Source: JAUXEH01 sp965602945
GTDB lineage: Bacteria > Acidobacteriota > Aminicenantia > Aminicenantales > Aminicenantaceae
Assembly (NCBI GenBank): GCA_965602945.1
Contig: CBFDBC010000172.1
Location: 1 to 8,423 of the forward strand
DNA length: 8,423 nt
Direction: 5' to 3'
Positions 1-6,838 of the stretch are shown here, in pieces (the first letter of the stretch is position 1; each line of letters opens with the position of its first letter). The position numbers and the translations under genes are program-made. The notes under the pieces are model-generated. The model had not been told where the DNA came from. It saw only the letters and a program-made list of their open reading frames with translations, and did not search any database.

Positions 1-85
1 TGTAGTAAGCCCGACCCAACCTAACCCCGGCACGCCCGAAGGGTAAAGAACGTCGACAGTCTTTATTAATAATTCAGAATAGAGC

Positions 86-114
86 TTGATTTTGGGGATT
101 CGAGGTATTAGATT
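86..114 (+). promoter_or_regulatory. Weak sigma70-like promoter candidate in the first leader
   Basis: TTGATT (86-91) and TAGATT (109-114) are separated by 17 bases; each matches four of six consensus positions. This would start transcription about 120 bases before the phosphatase-fold gene at 244. The rest of bases 1-243 contains no credible gene. It has an AT-rich patch (61-92) and a small hairpin, CCGCT/AGCGG with a 7-base loop at 136-152, which has no U-run and so does not look like a terminator. The gene's ribosome binding site lies at 231-239. Confidence 0.25.
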
Positions 115-243
115 ATCCCTGTCGGCTGGACGTCACCGCTAGGGGGCAGCGGACACCGGGGATGCACATATACCGTTAACCGATCGTCCCTCTACTCGTA
201 ATGTCGTATCCATCCGGCGGCAACACGGCAAAAGGAGGTCATA

Positions 244-1401
244 ATGAAAAAAACAATCCTCATCCCGGCTCTGGCCTGTTTTCTCCTATTATGTGGATGG
301 GAGACGGGAGCGCAGACCGACCAGCTGGACCTGATGATGGAAACAGCCGGTGACGCGCGCGTGAAGGTCATGACCCGGAACATCTACGTCGGGGCGGATG
401 TGGACATCATCCTGGGGGCCCAGGATCCCAACGAAGTGCCCATCCTGGCGGCCCAGGCCTTTGCCCAGATGATGTCCACCAATTTCCCGGAACGGGCAGT
501 GGCACTGGCAAAAGAGATCAAGATGCACAAGCCCCACTTGATCGGGCTCCAGGAGGTCTACAAGATCCGTTTCCAGAAAGAGGGCGACGCGGCCATGGGG
601 GGCATGGTACCAGCCACGCAGGTACTGTTCAACTACCTCAAGATCCTCAGGGCAGCTCTGGCAGCCGAAGGCCTGGACTACCAAGTGGCGGCCAAGGTCA
701 AGAACATCGACCTGGAACTCCCCATGTATAACCCGGAGGCAGTCTCCCAACTAAGCGATGTGCGGGTCACGGACTACGACGTGATCCTGGCCCGGGGAGA
801 TGTCGAGATCCTGGCGAAGTACAAGGGGAGTTATCAGGCCCAGCTGATCGTCCCCAGCGCCGGCATCACGGTCCCCCGGGGCTGGGTGGCGGTGGACGCC
901 AAGATCCGCAACCGGACATTTCATTTCGTCAACACCCATTTTGAGGTTATAACGGTCCCGGAGCTGCTGCCTCTCCAGATGGCCCAGGCCCAGGAACTTT
1001 TAACCATTCTCTCGATGCAGACCAATCAGGTCATCCTGGTGGGAGACTTCAACAGCATGCCCAAAGGCGACGACGTTAACACACAGGTATCCTACAACTT
1101 CATCCGGAACAACGGGTACGTCGATGCCTGGCGCCGCTTCGATGGAAGATCCGGGTTGATTCACAACAAGGCTGGGAACACCTACGGCCATGACTACGGC
1201 CTGAGGAACGAGGCGGTCGACATGTACGAAAGGGTCGACCACATCTGGGTCCGCAGCGACGTCTACACAGATGGGAAGCAGGACATCGGCACGACGGTCA
1301 TGGACGTGGTCGGGGATGAGCTGGCAGACCGCACGCCCTCGGGTCTCTGGCCCTCCGACCATGCGGGTGTCGTCGCCTATCTCTGGATACCGAAATACTG
1401 A
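244..1401 (+). CDS. Exported endonuclease/exonuclease/phosphatase-fold hydrolase
   Basis: A 385-residue metal-dependent phosphodiesterase or phosphatase of the DNase I/exonuclease III/sphingomyelinase fold. The full catalytic set is visible: N46 (MTRN), E104 (GLQEV), H232 (VNTHF), D268 and N270 (GDFNS), D332 (RVDHIW) and D372-H373 (PSDHAG). In this fold these bind Mg2+ and activate water for phosphoester cleavage. Residues 1-23 form a signal peptide with a KK n-region and a hydrophobic core. C17 lies in LLLC, a poor lipobox because of the Leu before Cys, so signal peptidase I cleavage near TGA/Q (after A23) is more likely than lipidation. The start is fixed by a near-perfect Shine-Dalgarno, AAAGGAGGT at 231-239, five bases before ATG. 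It is monocistronic, followed directly by a terminator. The fold is secure, but the substrate (nucleic acid, phospholipid or inositol phosphate) cannot be read from the sequence. Confidence 0.9.
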   Translation: MKKTILIPALACFLLLCGWETGAQTDQLDLMMETAGDARVKVMTRNIYVGADVDIILGAQDPNEVPILAAQAFAQMMSTNFPERAVALAKEIKMHKPHLIGLQEVYKIRFQKEGDAAMGGMVPATQVLFNYLKILRAALAAEGLDYQVAAKVKNIDLELPMYNPEAVSQLSDVRVTDYDVILARGDVEILAKYKGSYQAQLIVPSAGITVPRGWVAVDAKIRNRTFHFVNTHFEVITVPELLPLQMAQAQELLTILSMQTNQVILVGDFNSMPKGDDVNTQVSYNFIRNNGYVDAWRRFDGRSGLIHNKAGNTYGHDYGLRNEAVDMYERVDHIWVRSDVYTDGKQDIGTTVMDVVGDELADRTPSGLWPSDHAGVVAYLWIPKY

Positions 1402-1403
1402 GG

Positions 1404-1426
1404 AAAAAGGGATCTATCCTTTTTTT
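1404..1426. terminator. Bidirectional intrinsic terminator
   Basis: The stop codon of the phosphatase-fold gene is followed within three bases by a hairpin. AAAAAGGGA pairs with TCCTTTTTT (one G-U pair) around a TCTA loop. It is A-rich on the left and ends in a run of seven T on the right, so a U-tract follows the stem on either strand. It sits between the + gene ending at 1401 and the minus-strand frame ending at 1431, and could serve both. Confidence 0.55.
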
Positions 1427-1430
1427 ACGA

Positions 1431-1631
1431 TCACTTGGGAACCGGCATGATGATGGCGCCGGATTCGAAGCGGCTGTAGACCTCGGCCCGGTTCTGGACA
1501 AAGAGCCGGCCGACCAGGGCACCGGTAGCGGCATCCAGTTCGTGATCTGAAACTTCGGCCTCAACCCTATGAGTCCCCGATTCTGAAGCCCCAGTGCAAA
1601 AAAGATACCTCCAAATGTAAACATGCGTCAT
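1431..1631 (-). pseudogene. Probable 3' remnant of a lost gene (66-codon frame)
   Basis: The minus-strand frame from ATG at 1629-1631 to TGA at 1431-1433 has two unlike halves. Codons 22-66 (about 1431-1568) use the same GC-ending codons as the neighbouring genes (GCC, CTG, GTC, GGC, CGG, CTC, CAG, AAC, TAC, TTC) and read as plausible protein: VEAEV, then TGALVG, then SRFESG, ending IIMPVPK. Codons 1-21 are AT-rich, have mixed codon use and no good ribosome binding site, so they look like intergenic DNA read by chance. The frame ends four bases from a bidirectional terminator, where a real gene end should be. The simplest reading is the C-terminal stump of a gene whose front was deleted; a small intact gene of unknown function is the alternative. 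I do not recognise the family. The alternating strand pattern weakly resembles an end piece of a small beta-rich or hotdog enzyme, but this is a guess. Confidence 0.4.
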
Positions 1632-1642
1632 CCATGCAAATG

Positions 1643-1651
1643 TGATATATT
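1643..1651 (+). promoter_or_regulatory. Extended -10 promoter candidate for the HerA-like ATPase gene
   Basis: TG-A-TATATT at 1643-1651 is an extended -10 element with five of six matches in the hexamer; no convincing -35 lies 16-18 bases upstream. It would place the transcript start near 1658, giving a leader of about 42 bases. That leader contains the Shine-Dalgarno AAAGGAGAG (1685-1693), eight bases from the ATG at 1700. The gap 1402-1699 otherwise holds only the terminator and the minus-strand remnant. Confidence 0.35.
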
Positions 1652-1699
1652 AGCGCTCATTCAGAACGTAACATCGGGATAAAGAAAGGAGAGTCACTC

Positions 1700-4150
1700 A
1701 TGTCGGATTATGAGAAACTCGGGGCTTTTTATCTGGGGAAAGTCTTCGACCGGGAAAAAGGCCATGCATTGAACGAATGGCTTCTGTATGATTCCAAAGA
1801 CCTGACCACTCACGCCGTGTGCGTGGGCATGACCGGGAGCGGGAAGACCGGCCTGGGCATCGGGCTGCTCGAAGAGGCGGCCATTGACGGCATCCCGGCC
1901 CTTGTCATCGATCCCAAGGGCGACATGGGCAACCTGATGCTGACTTTTCCGGAGCTCAAGCCGGCGGATTTCTTGCCCTGGATCGACCCGGATGCCGCTG
2001 TACGTAAAGGCCTGACCGGGGCGGATTTCGCCCGCAAGACGGCCGAGACGTGGCGTAAGGGACTGGCCGGCTGGGACCAGGACCCGGAACGGATCGCACG
2101 TTTCAGGCAGGCGGCCGAAGTCAGCATCTTCACACCGGGAGGAACGGCCGGGAAACAGCTTCGGGTCCTGCGTTCATTCGCCGCACCTTCGGCCCAGCTG
2201 GCCGAAGACCCGGACGGCCTTCGCGACCGCATACAGTCCACCGTTTCCGGACTCCTGGCCCTCCTGGGCATCGCCGCCGACCCGATCCGCAGCCGTGAGC
2301 ACATACTCCTCTCCAACATCCTGAACACGGCGTGGAACGAAGGGCGCAGCCTGGATCTCGCCTCGATGATAAAGGAGATCCAGACACCTCCTTTCCAGCA
2401 GGTCGGTGTCTTCGACCTGGAGTCCTTCTACCCGTCAAAAGAACGGTTCGAACTGGCCATAAGCCTCAACAACCTCCTGGCTTCCCCGGGCTTTTCCACC
2501 TGGATGGAGGGGCAGCCGCTGGATATCGGAAGCCTCCTGTACACCGCTCAAGGAAAGCCCCGCATCTCCATCCTCTCGATCGCCCACCTCTCCGATTCGG
2601 AACGTATGTTTTTCGTGACCCTCCTCCTCAACGAACTGGTCGCATGGATGCGTATGCAGCCCGGCACGACCTCCCTGCGGGCGCTGCTCTATATGGACGA
2701 GATCTTCGGATATTTCCCGCCCACAGCGGTTCCGCCATCCAAGAAACCCATGCTGACTCTGCTCAAACAGGCCCGTGCCTACGGCCTGGGCGTAGTGCTG
2801 GCCACACAGAATCCGGTGGACCTGGACTACAAGGGGCTGGCCAATGCCGGCACGTGGTTCATCGGGCGCCTGCAGACCGATCGCGACAAGCAAAGGGTGC
2901 TGGACGGCCTGGAGGGAGCATCGCATTCCTCTGGTTCGGCATTCGACCGGTCAAAAATCGACTCGATCCTGTCCGGCCTGGGCCAAAGGGTCTTCCTCAT
3001 GCACAACGTACACGAAGACCGGCCCGAGCTTTTCCAGACCCGCTGGGTCCTGTCCTTTCTGAGGGGGCCTCTGACTCGGATCCAGATCAAGACCCTGATG
3101 AAAGACCAGAAGGCTGGAGAGGTGCCTGCTCCCCCTTCAAGCATGACCCAGCCTCCCTCCCGGCCGGTGAGCAAGGAACTGCATGATGAGCAGGGCAAGC
3201 AGCCCAGCATCCCTTCGCAGGTGGCCCAGCTCTACGTCCCCCGGCAGGGGTCCCTGTCCGGCACAGATACTTTGATCTACCGGCCCGCGCTGCTGGGAAC
3301 AGGCCGCCTGCACTTCGTGAACACGCGGGCGCATGTCGATAAATGGAAAACCATGAACCTTCTCGCTCCCCTTTCGGGAGTGGACCAGGACGTGCCATGG
3401 GAGGAGGCCGATGTCGTAACGCTGAATAAAAATGACCTTGATCGCATCGGCCCCGCAGATGCCAGGTTCGCGACGCTCCCGTCGAGCTCCACCAAGGCCT
3501 CCAGCTTCAGCCGCTGGGGCATAAGGCTGTCAGATCATCTGTATCAGAACCACACGCTGGGTATCTGGGAGTGCCCGGATTACAAGCAGTTTTCCCGGGA
3601 CGACGAGACGGAGGGAGACTTCCGCGGCCGCCTGAATCACCTGCAGCACGAAAAACGTGATCTGGCCATCGAAAAGCTGAGGAAACAATACTCTCCCAAG
3701 CTGGCCGCCCTGGAGGAGCGCCTGCGTAAGGCTCAGGTGCGAGTGGACCGGGAGAAATCTCAGTACGGGCAGCAGAAGGTGCAGGCTGCGATATCGGTAG
3801 GGGCTACTGTGCTGGGCGCCTTGTTCGGGCGCAAGACCCTGAGCACGGGGACCGTCGGCCGGGCGACCACCTCCATGCGGGGATTCGGCAGGACCGCACG
3901 GGAGAGAGAGGACGTCGCCCGGGCCGTCCAGGAGGCCGAAGTCATACGAACCCGCCTGGCAGACCTGGAGCGGCAGTTCCAGTCCGAAGCGGCCAGGGTG
4001 CAGGGAGATTTCGAGCCAGAAGACATCGCCCTGCAGGAGATCAGGATCCGGCCCCGGAAGACCGACATCAGCGTGGAAACGTTGGCCCTGGTCTGGTCCC
4101 CATGGAAGGTGAGCCGGGACGGCATCGCCGAACCGCTGTTCAAGCTGTAA
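1700..4150 (+). CDS. HerA/VirB4-like P-loop ATPase with C-terminal coiled-coil region
   Basis: An 816-residue ATPase of the HerA/FtsK/VirB4 type (DUF87/DUF853-like). Walker A is G43-T50 (GMTGSGKT). DPKGD at 71-75 is the conserved strand following it. Walker B is LLYMDE at 329-334. ATQNP at 368-372 with R390 in FIGRL forms the sensor/arginine-finger region typical of these hexameric motors. A Pro/Ser-rich linker spans about 473-512. After it come a beta-rich stretch (about 512-630), a charged coiled coil (about 645-692), a short Ala/Gly hydrophobic segment (693-709), a Gly/Thr/Arg-rich loop, a second coiled coil (about 733-768) and a conserved-looking tail ending in a WSPW-containing strand. 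There is no signal peptide, so it should be cytoplasmic. ATG at 1700 is supported by AAAGGAGAG eight bases upstream. HerA proteins pump DNA with the nuclease NurA, but no NurA gene is adjacent and the only nuclease-fold neighbour is exported, so the substrate is unknown. From memory this is a widespread, uncharacterised bacterial family, not a strain-specific gene. Confidence 0.88.
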   Translation: MSDYEKLGAFYLGKVFDREKGHALNEWLLYDSKDLTTHAVCVGMTGSGKTGLGIGLLEEAAIDGIPALVIDPKGDMGNLMLTFPELKPADFLPWIDPDAAVRKGLTGADFARKTAETWRKGLAGWDQDPERIARFRQAAEVSIFTPGGTAGKQLRVLRSFAAPSAQLAEDPDGLRDRIQSTVSGLLALLGIAADPIRSREHILLSNILNTAWNEGRSLDLASMIKEIQTPPFQQVGVFDLESFYPSKERFELAISLNNLLASPGFSTWMEGQPLDIGSLLYTAQGKPRISILSIAHLSDSERMFFVTLLLNELVAWMRMQPGTTSLRALLYMDEIFGYFPPTAVPPSKKPMLTLLKQARAYGLGVVLATQNPVDLDYKGLANAGTWFIGRLQTDRDKQRVLDGLEGASHSSGSAFDRSKIDSILSGLGQRVFLMHNVHEDRPELFQTRWVLSFLRGPLTRIQIKTLMKDQKAGEVPAPPSSMTQPPSRPVSKELHDEQGKQPSIPSQVAQLYVPRQGSLSGTDTLIYRPALLGTGRLHFVNTRAHVDKWKTMNLLAPLSGVDQDVPWEEADVVTLNKNDLDRIGPADARFATLPSSSTKASSFSRWGIRLSDHLYQNHTLGIWECPDYKQFSRDDETEGDFRGRLNHLQHEKRDLAIEKLRKQYSPKLAALEERLRKAQVRVDREKSQYGQQKVQAAISVGATVLGALFGRKTLSTGTVGRATTSMRGFGRTAREREDVARAVQEAEVIRTRLADLERQFQSEAARVQGDFEPEDIALQEIRIRPRKTDISVETLALVWSPWKVSRDGIAEPLFKL

Positions 4151-4159
4151 ATAAGGGGA

Positions 4160-4909
4160 CTAGAGGTCGGACCAGACGGTCCGCAGTGCGGCCAGCTCCT
4201 TGCCATCTCCGGCTCGAAGGAGCGTGTGCAGGAATGTGGGCCTCTTGGACTCTATCAGCCTCTGCGAACGGGATAGGATCCGGTCTCCGTAGAAGGTCTC
4301 AGCCCGGTAGTTGATCTCGATCTCCGAGGGCCTGAGTTTGAGCAGAATGTTTTCCGGCGTCGTCTCCAGAGCCCATAGGATATAGGCCGTGCTGGTGACG
4401 TGCCGGTTGACATCCAGGTAGCTCCGGAAGACCGGATATTCATTTTCCAGGCCGGGCTTGTCAAGTTTTGGCAGAGGTTCGAAATCGTCCTGCAGCGCCC
4501 TCCTCGATTCCAGCTCGAAGTCCGGCAGGAACTGTTCCATCCGCACCGGCCTTTTTGATGTCAGATCCAGTGCCAGCCAGGAGGTCGTGGCCTGGGCCAG
4601 GGGGCCTTTTTCATCGAAGACCTCGAACTCCCGCAACGAGAACATCCCCTGGCGCAGAGACGGCCAGGTGTTCACATGGAAGGTATTCCACCGCTCAGGA
4701 TAGCGCAGGATCCGGATATGCCAGCGGGACAGGACCCAGGTGAGATTCTGCTTGAACAGTTCCAGCACGGACACGCCCATTTGAGCCGAGTGCTCCGAGG
4801 CCGCCTCCATGAGGACGTTCAGGAACATATCCACCCTTATCTTCCCCTGGAAATCCGTGTCCACGGCGCGTACTTGTATCTCTTTTTCTAATATCTTTGT
4901 CATTGCCAT
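4160..4909 (-). CDS. FatA-type acyl-ACP thioesterase
   Basis: A double-hotdog thioesterase that releases fatty acid from acyl carrier protein in the cytoplasm. From ATG at 4907-4909 it has 249 residues, close to the usual bacterial length of about 250. The first hotdog half contains DMFLNVLMEAASEHS and the WVLSRWHI strand. The second contains DVNRHV, which supplies Asp166, Asn168 and His170, and NYRAET with Glu204. These match the Asp-Asn-His-Glu catalytic set of plant FatA/FatB; the residue after the Glu is Thr, not the plant Cys. A longer frame begins at ATG 4964-4966 and has an AAGGG eight bases upstream. Its extra 19 residues are AT-rich in codon use and have no counterpart in the family, so the inner start, with a weak AGG six bases upstream, is preferred; ATG at 4901-4903 is also possible. 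The gene faces the HerA-like ATPase gene with a 9-base gap between stop codons. Confidence 0.85.
   Translation of the reverse strand: MAMTKILEKEIQVRAVDTDFQGKIRVDMFLNVLMEAASEHSAQMGVSVLELFKQNLTWVLSRWHIRILRYPERWNTFHVNTWPSLRQGMFSLREFEVFDEKGPLAQATTSWLALDLTSKRPVRMEQFLPDFELESRRALQDDFEPLPKLDKPGLENEYPVFRSYLDVNRHVTSTAYILWALETTPENILLKLRPSEIEINYRAETFYGDRILSRSQRLIESKRPTFLHTLLRAGDGKELAALRTVWSDL
4168..4183. repeat. Perfect inverted repeat at the 3' end of the thioesterase gene
   Basis: CGGACC and GGTCCG pair perfectly around an AGAC loop, within the last codons of the thioesterase and 18 bases past the stop of the convergent ATPase gene. No T-run follows on either strand, so it is not a standard intrinsic terminator. 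It may still stabilise or end both transcripts where the two genes meet. Confidence 0.3.
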
Positions 4910-4977
4910 AAGGAGCCTATTAAAGCACCAGTCCCGCCAATAATCAACTGTCCTCAAAAGCGGCATGAGATGTGCCC

Positions 4978-5005
4978 TTGACTCGGGAACCGGATTTTAT
5001 ATAGA
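4978..5005 (+). promoter_or_regulatory. Promoter for the beta-lactamase-family gene
   Basis: TTGACT (4978-4983) and TATAGA (5000-5005) are 16 bases apart, the best -35/-10 pair in the window. The predicted start near 5012 gives a leader of about 58 bases before GTG 5070, containing its Shine-Dalgarno. It lies in the divergent gap between the thioesterase and this gene. Confidence 0.5.
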
Positions 5006-5069
5006 TTTGTCACCTTAGGGGACAGTGAGGGACAACAAAACGGCCCAAAGAACGAGAAGGAGACCGACA

Positions 5070-6785
5070 GTGCCAATCACCACTCTATCCAAGACATTCT
5101 TATTCTGTGTTTCCACAGCACTGGTGCTGGCCGTGTGCTTCACCTGCTGCGGCCCCGATCAAACCTCTCCGCCTGATCCGTTCGAAGCCCGGATCGACGG
5201 GCTTTTCCAGGAATGGGATAGGGAGGACTCTCCAGGTGCGGCCGCAGCCGTACTCAAGGGCGGGGACCTCGTATTCAGCCGAGGCTACGGAACCGCCCAG
5301 CTTGAATACGGCATACTTATCAGCCCTGCCACCGTCTTCCACGTGGCTTCCGTGTCCAAACAGTTCACGGCCTTTGCCGTGACCCTGCTGGCGCATCAGG
5401 GCCGCCTCTCCCTGGATGACGATATCCGCCGGCATCTGCCCGAGGTCCCGGATTTCGGCAGGGTCATCACCATCCGCCACCTGATCCACCACACCAGCGG
5501 CCTGCGCGACCAGTGGGAGGCCCTGGCCATGGCCGGTTGGCGGTTGGACGATGTCATTACGCGGGACCACATCCTCACCATGGTCAAGAACCAGAAGGAG
5601 CTCAATTTCGATCCCGGGGAACGGTACCTGTACTGTAACACCGGATACACTCTGCTGGGCGAGATCGTAGGGCGGGCCACCGGCCGGACTTTCAGCGCCT
5701 GGACAGCTGAGAACATCTTCGTGCCCCTGGGGATGGACCACACACACTTCCACGACAACCACGAGCACATCGTCCCGGGCCGGGCCTACTCCTACGGCCC
5801 CAACGAGGAGCAGGGCTTCCGCAAGAGTGTCCTGAGCTACGCCAATGTCGGGGCCACCAGCCTGTTCACCACGACGGAGGACCTCCTCAAGTGGGCCCAA
5901 AACTTCATGGACCCGAAAGTGGGTGGGCCGGAGGTCATCGAGCAGATGCAGGAGCTGGGCGTGCTCAACAGCGGCCGCAAGATCCCCTACGCGTTCGGGC
6001 TGGGGATCCGGAACCACAGGGGCGTGCGCATGATATCCCACGGCGGTTCCGACGCCGGTTTCCGGACCTGGCTGGGGATCTTCCCCGACCAGGATCTGGC
6101 CGTGGCCGTACTGAGCAACCTGGGCAGCGTAAGCCCAAACCGCCTGGGGCTCCAGATCGCGGAGATGTACCTGGAAGCGGACATGCGGCCGGTCCCGGAG
6201 AAAAAGAATCAGGCCGCCCCCACCAAGAAACGTGAGGCCGCGGAGGTCGATCCCATGGTCTACGAGGTCTATGCCGGGCGGTACGCCCTGGACGATGGGA
6301 CGGTGCTCGAGATCGTGAAGGAGGGCGGCCGCCTGTTTGCCGTGCACTCCGCGCAGGGCAGGTCGGAATTATTTCCCGAAACGATCGCCCGCTACTTCCT
6401 CAAGGACGCGGACGTGGTGCTGACCTTCCATCCGGATAAGGATAATTACGTTGAGCGTGTGACCGTGGTGTCCAGCGGCCGTCCCATGCAGGGGAAACGA
6501 ATCCAGTCCACGTCAATGACCGACGCACTGATGAAGGCGTTCACAGGAAACTACTTCAGCGAGGAGCTCGAGACGGTGTACACGATAGGAATCCGGGACG
6601 GAAAGCTTGTGGCGCGCCACTTTCGGCACGGCGAGATCCCGATGATCTGGACGGAGGGTGACACCTTCACGGGGCGCCGCTGGTTTTTCCGGAAGCTGGA
6701 GTTCCAAAGAGACGGGAACGGCCGGATCAGCGGCTTCCTTCTGACAGGGGGGCGGGTGTGGAACCTGCGGTTTGATAAGAGGTGA
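5070..6785 (+). CDS. Exported serine beta-lactamase/esterase-family protein with two C-terminal beta domains
   Basis: A 571-residue serine hydrolase of the beta-lactamase/class C penicillin-binding protein fold. The catalytic motifs are SVSK (nucleophile S94, K97), the tyrosine motif Y188-C-N190 in YLYCNTGY, and H324-G-G in SHGGSDAG, which replaces KTG. Many such proteins are esterases or D-amino-acid peptidases rather than true beta-lactamases. An N-terminal hydrophobic segment (FLFCVSTALVLAVCF) ends in TCCGPDQ, so it is exported and possibly a lipoprotein, though the lipobox is imperfect. After a Lys/Pro/Ala linker (about 374-392) come two beta-rich domains of the DUF3471 type (about 396-477 and 488-571). 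They open alike with YAGRY and FTGNY and continue with a charged-Gly-x-Leu turn. GTG at 5070 is preferred because GGAG (5059-5062) lies seven bases before it and the signal peptide then starts cleanly. An in-frame GTG at 5025 would add an Arg-rich 15-residue lead with a badly spaced ribosome binding site. The natural substrate is unknown. Confidence 0.87.
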   Translation: MPITTLSKTFLFCVSTALVLAVCFTCCGPDQTSPPDPFEARIDGLFQEWDREDSPGAAAAVLKGGDLVFSRGYGTAQLEYGILISPATVFHVASVSKQFTAFAVTLLAHQGRLSLDDDIRRHLPEVPDFGRVITIRHLIHHTSGLRDQWEALAMAGWRLDDVITRDHILTMVKNQKELNFDPGERYLYCNTGYTLLGEIVGRATGRTFSAWTAENIFVPLGMDHTHFHDNHEHIVPGRAYSYGPNEEQGFRKSVLSYANVGATSLFTTTEDLLKWAQNFMDPKVGGPEVIEQMQELGVLNSGRKIPYAFGLGIRNHRGVRMISHGGSDAGFRTWLGIFPDQDLAVAVLSNLGSVSPNRLGLQIAEMYLEADMRPVPEKKNQAAPTKKREAAEVDPMVYEVYAGRYALDDGTVLEIVKEGGRLFAVHSAQGRSELFPETIARYFLKDADVVLTFHPDKDNYVERVTVVSSGRPMQGKRIQSTSMTDALMKAFTGNYFSEELETVYTIGIRDGKLVARHFRHGEIPMIWTEGDTFTGRRWFFRKLEFQRDGNGRISGFLLTGGRVWNLRFDKR

Positions 6786-6794
6786 ACCACAACC

Positions 6795-6838
6795 CCTCTC
6801 TGCGAACGGTATTCTCCTGATCCGCCCGTTCACAGAGG
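6795..6838. repeat. Imperfect inverted repeat between convergent genes
   Basis: CCTCT (6795-6799) pairs with AGAGG (6834-6838), and GAACGG (6804-6809) with CCGTTC (6826-6831). An asymmetric internal loop lies between the two stems and a 16-base loop at the top. It fills the 44-base gap between the two convergent stop codons and runs a few bases into the decarboxylase gene. No U-run follows on either strand, so it may act as a weak bidirectional transcript end or 3' stabiliser, not a classic terminator. Confidence 0.35.

Noticed and set aside
1641..1659. TGTGA followed by CTCA, resembling half of a CRP/FNR-type site upstream of the ATPase gene.
   Set aside because: The second half-site does not pair with the first, and the TGTGA overlaps the extended -10 element, which explains it better.
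2332..3186. A 284-codon + frame within the ATPase gene.
   Set aside because: Arg/Pro/Gly-rich out-of-frame translation with no start signal; the Walker motifs lie in the other frame.
244..4150. A HerA-nuclease defence pair made of the phosphatase/nuclease-fold protein and the HerA-like ATPase.
   Set aside because: The nuclease-fold protein carries a signal peptide, and the two genes are separated by a terminator, a remnant and a separate promoter, so they are unlikely to act together.
4918..4947. A minus-strand TTGATT-18-TTAATA promoter candidate just before the thioesterase start.
   Set aside because: It would put the transcript start within about two bases of ATG 4909, making a leaderless message; possible but unsupported, and the matches are modest.
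5100..6347. A 415-codon minus-strand frame inside the beta-lactamase-family gene.
   Set aside because: It is a shadow of the GC-rich coding strand, full of His/Val/Gly/Pro runs, with no motif; the + frame has complete catalytic motifs and signals.
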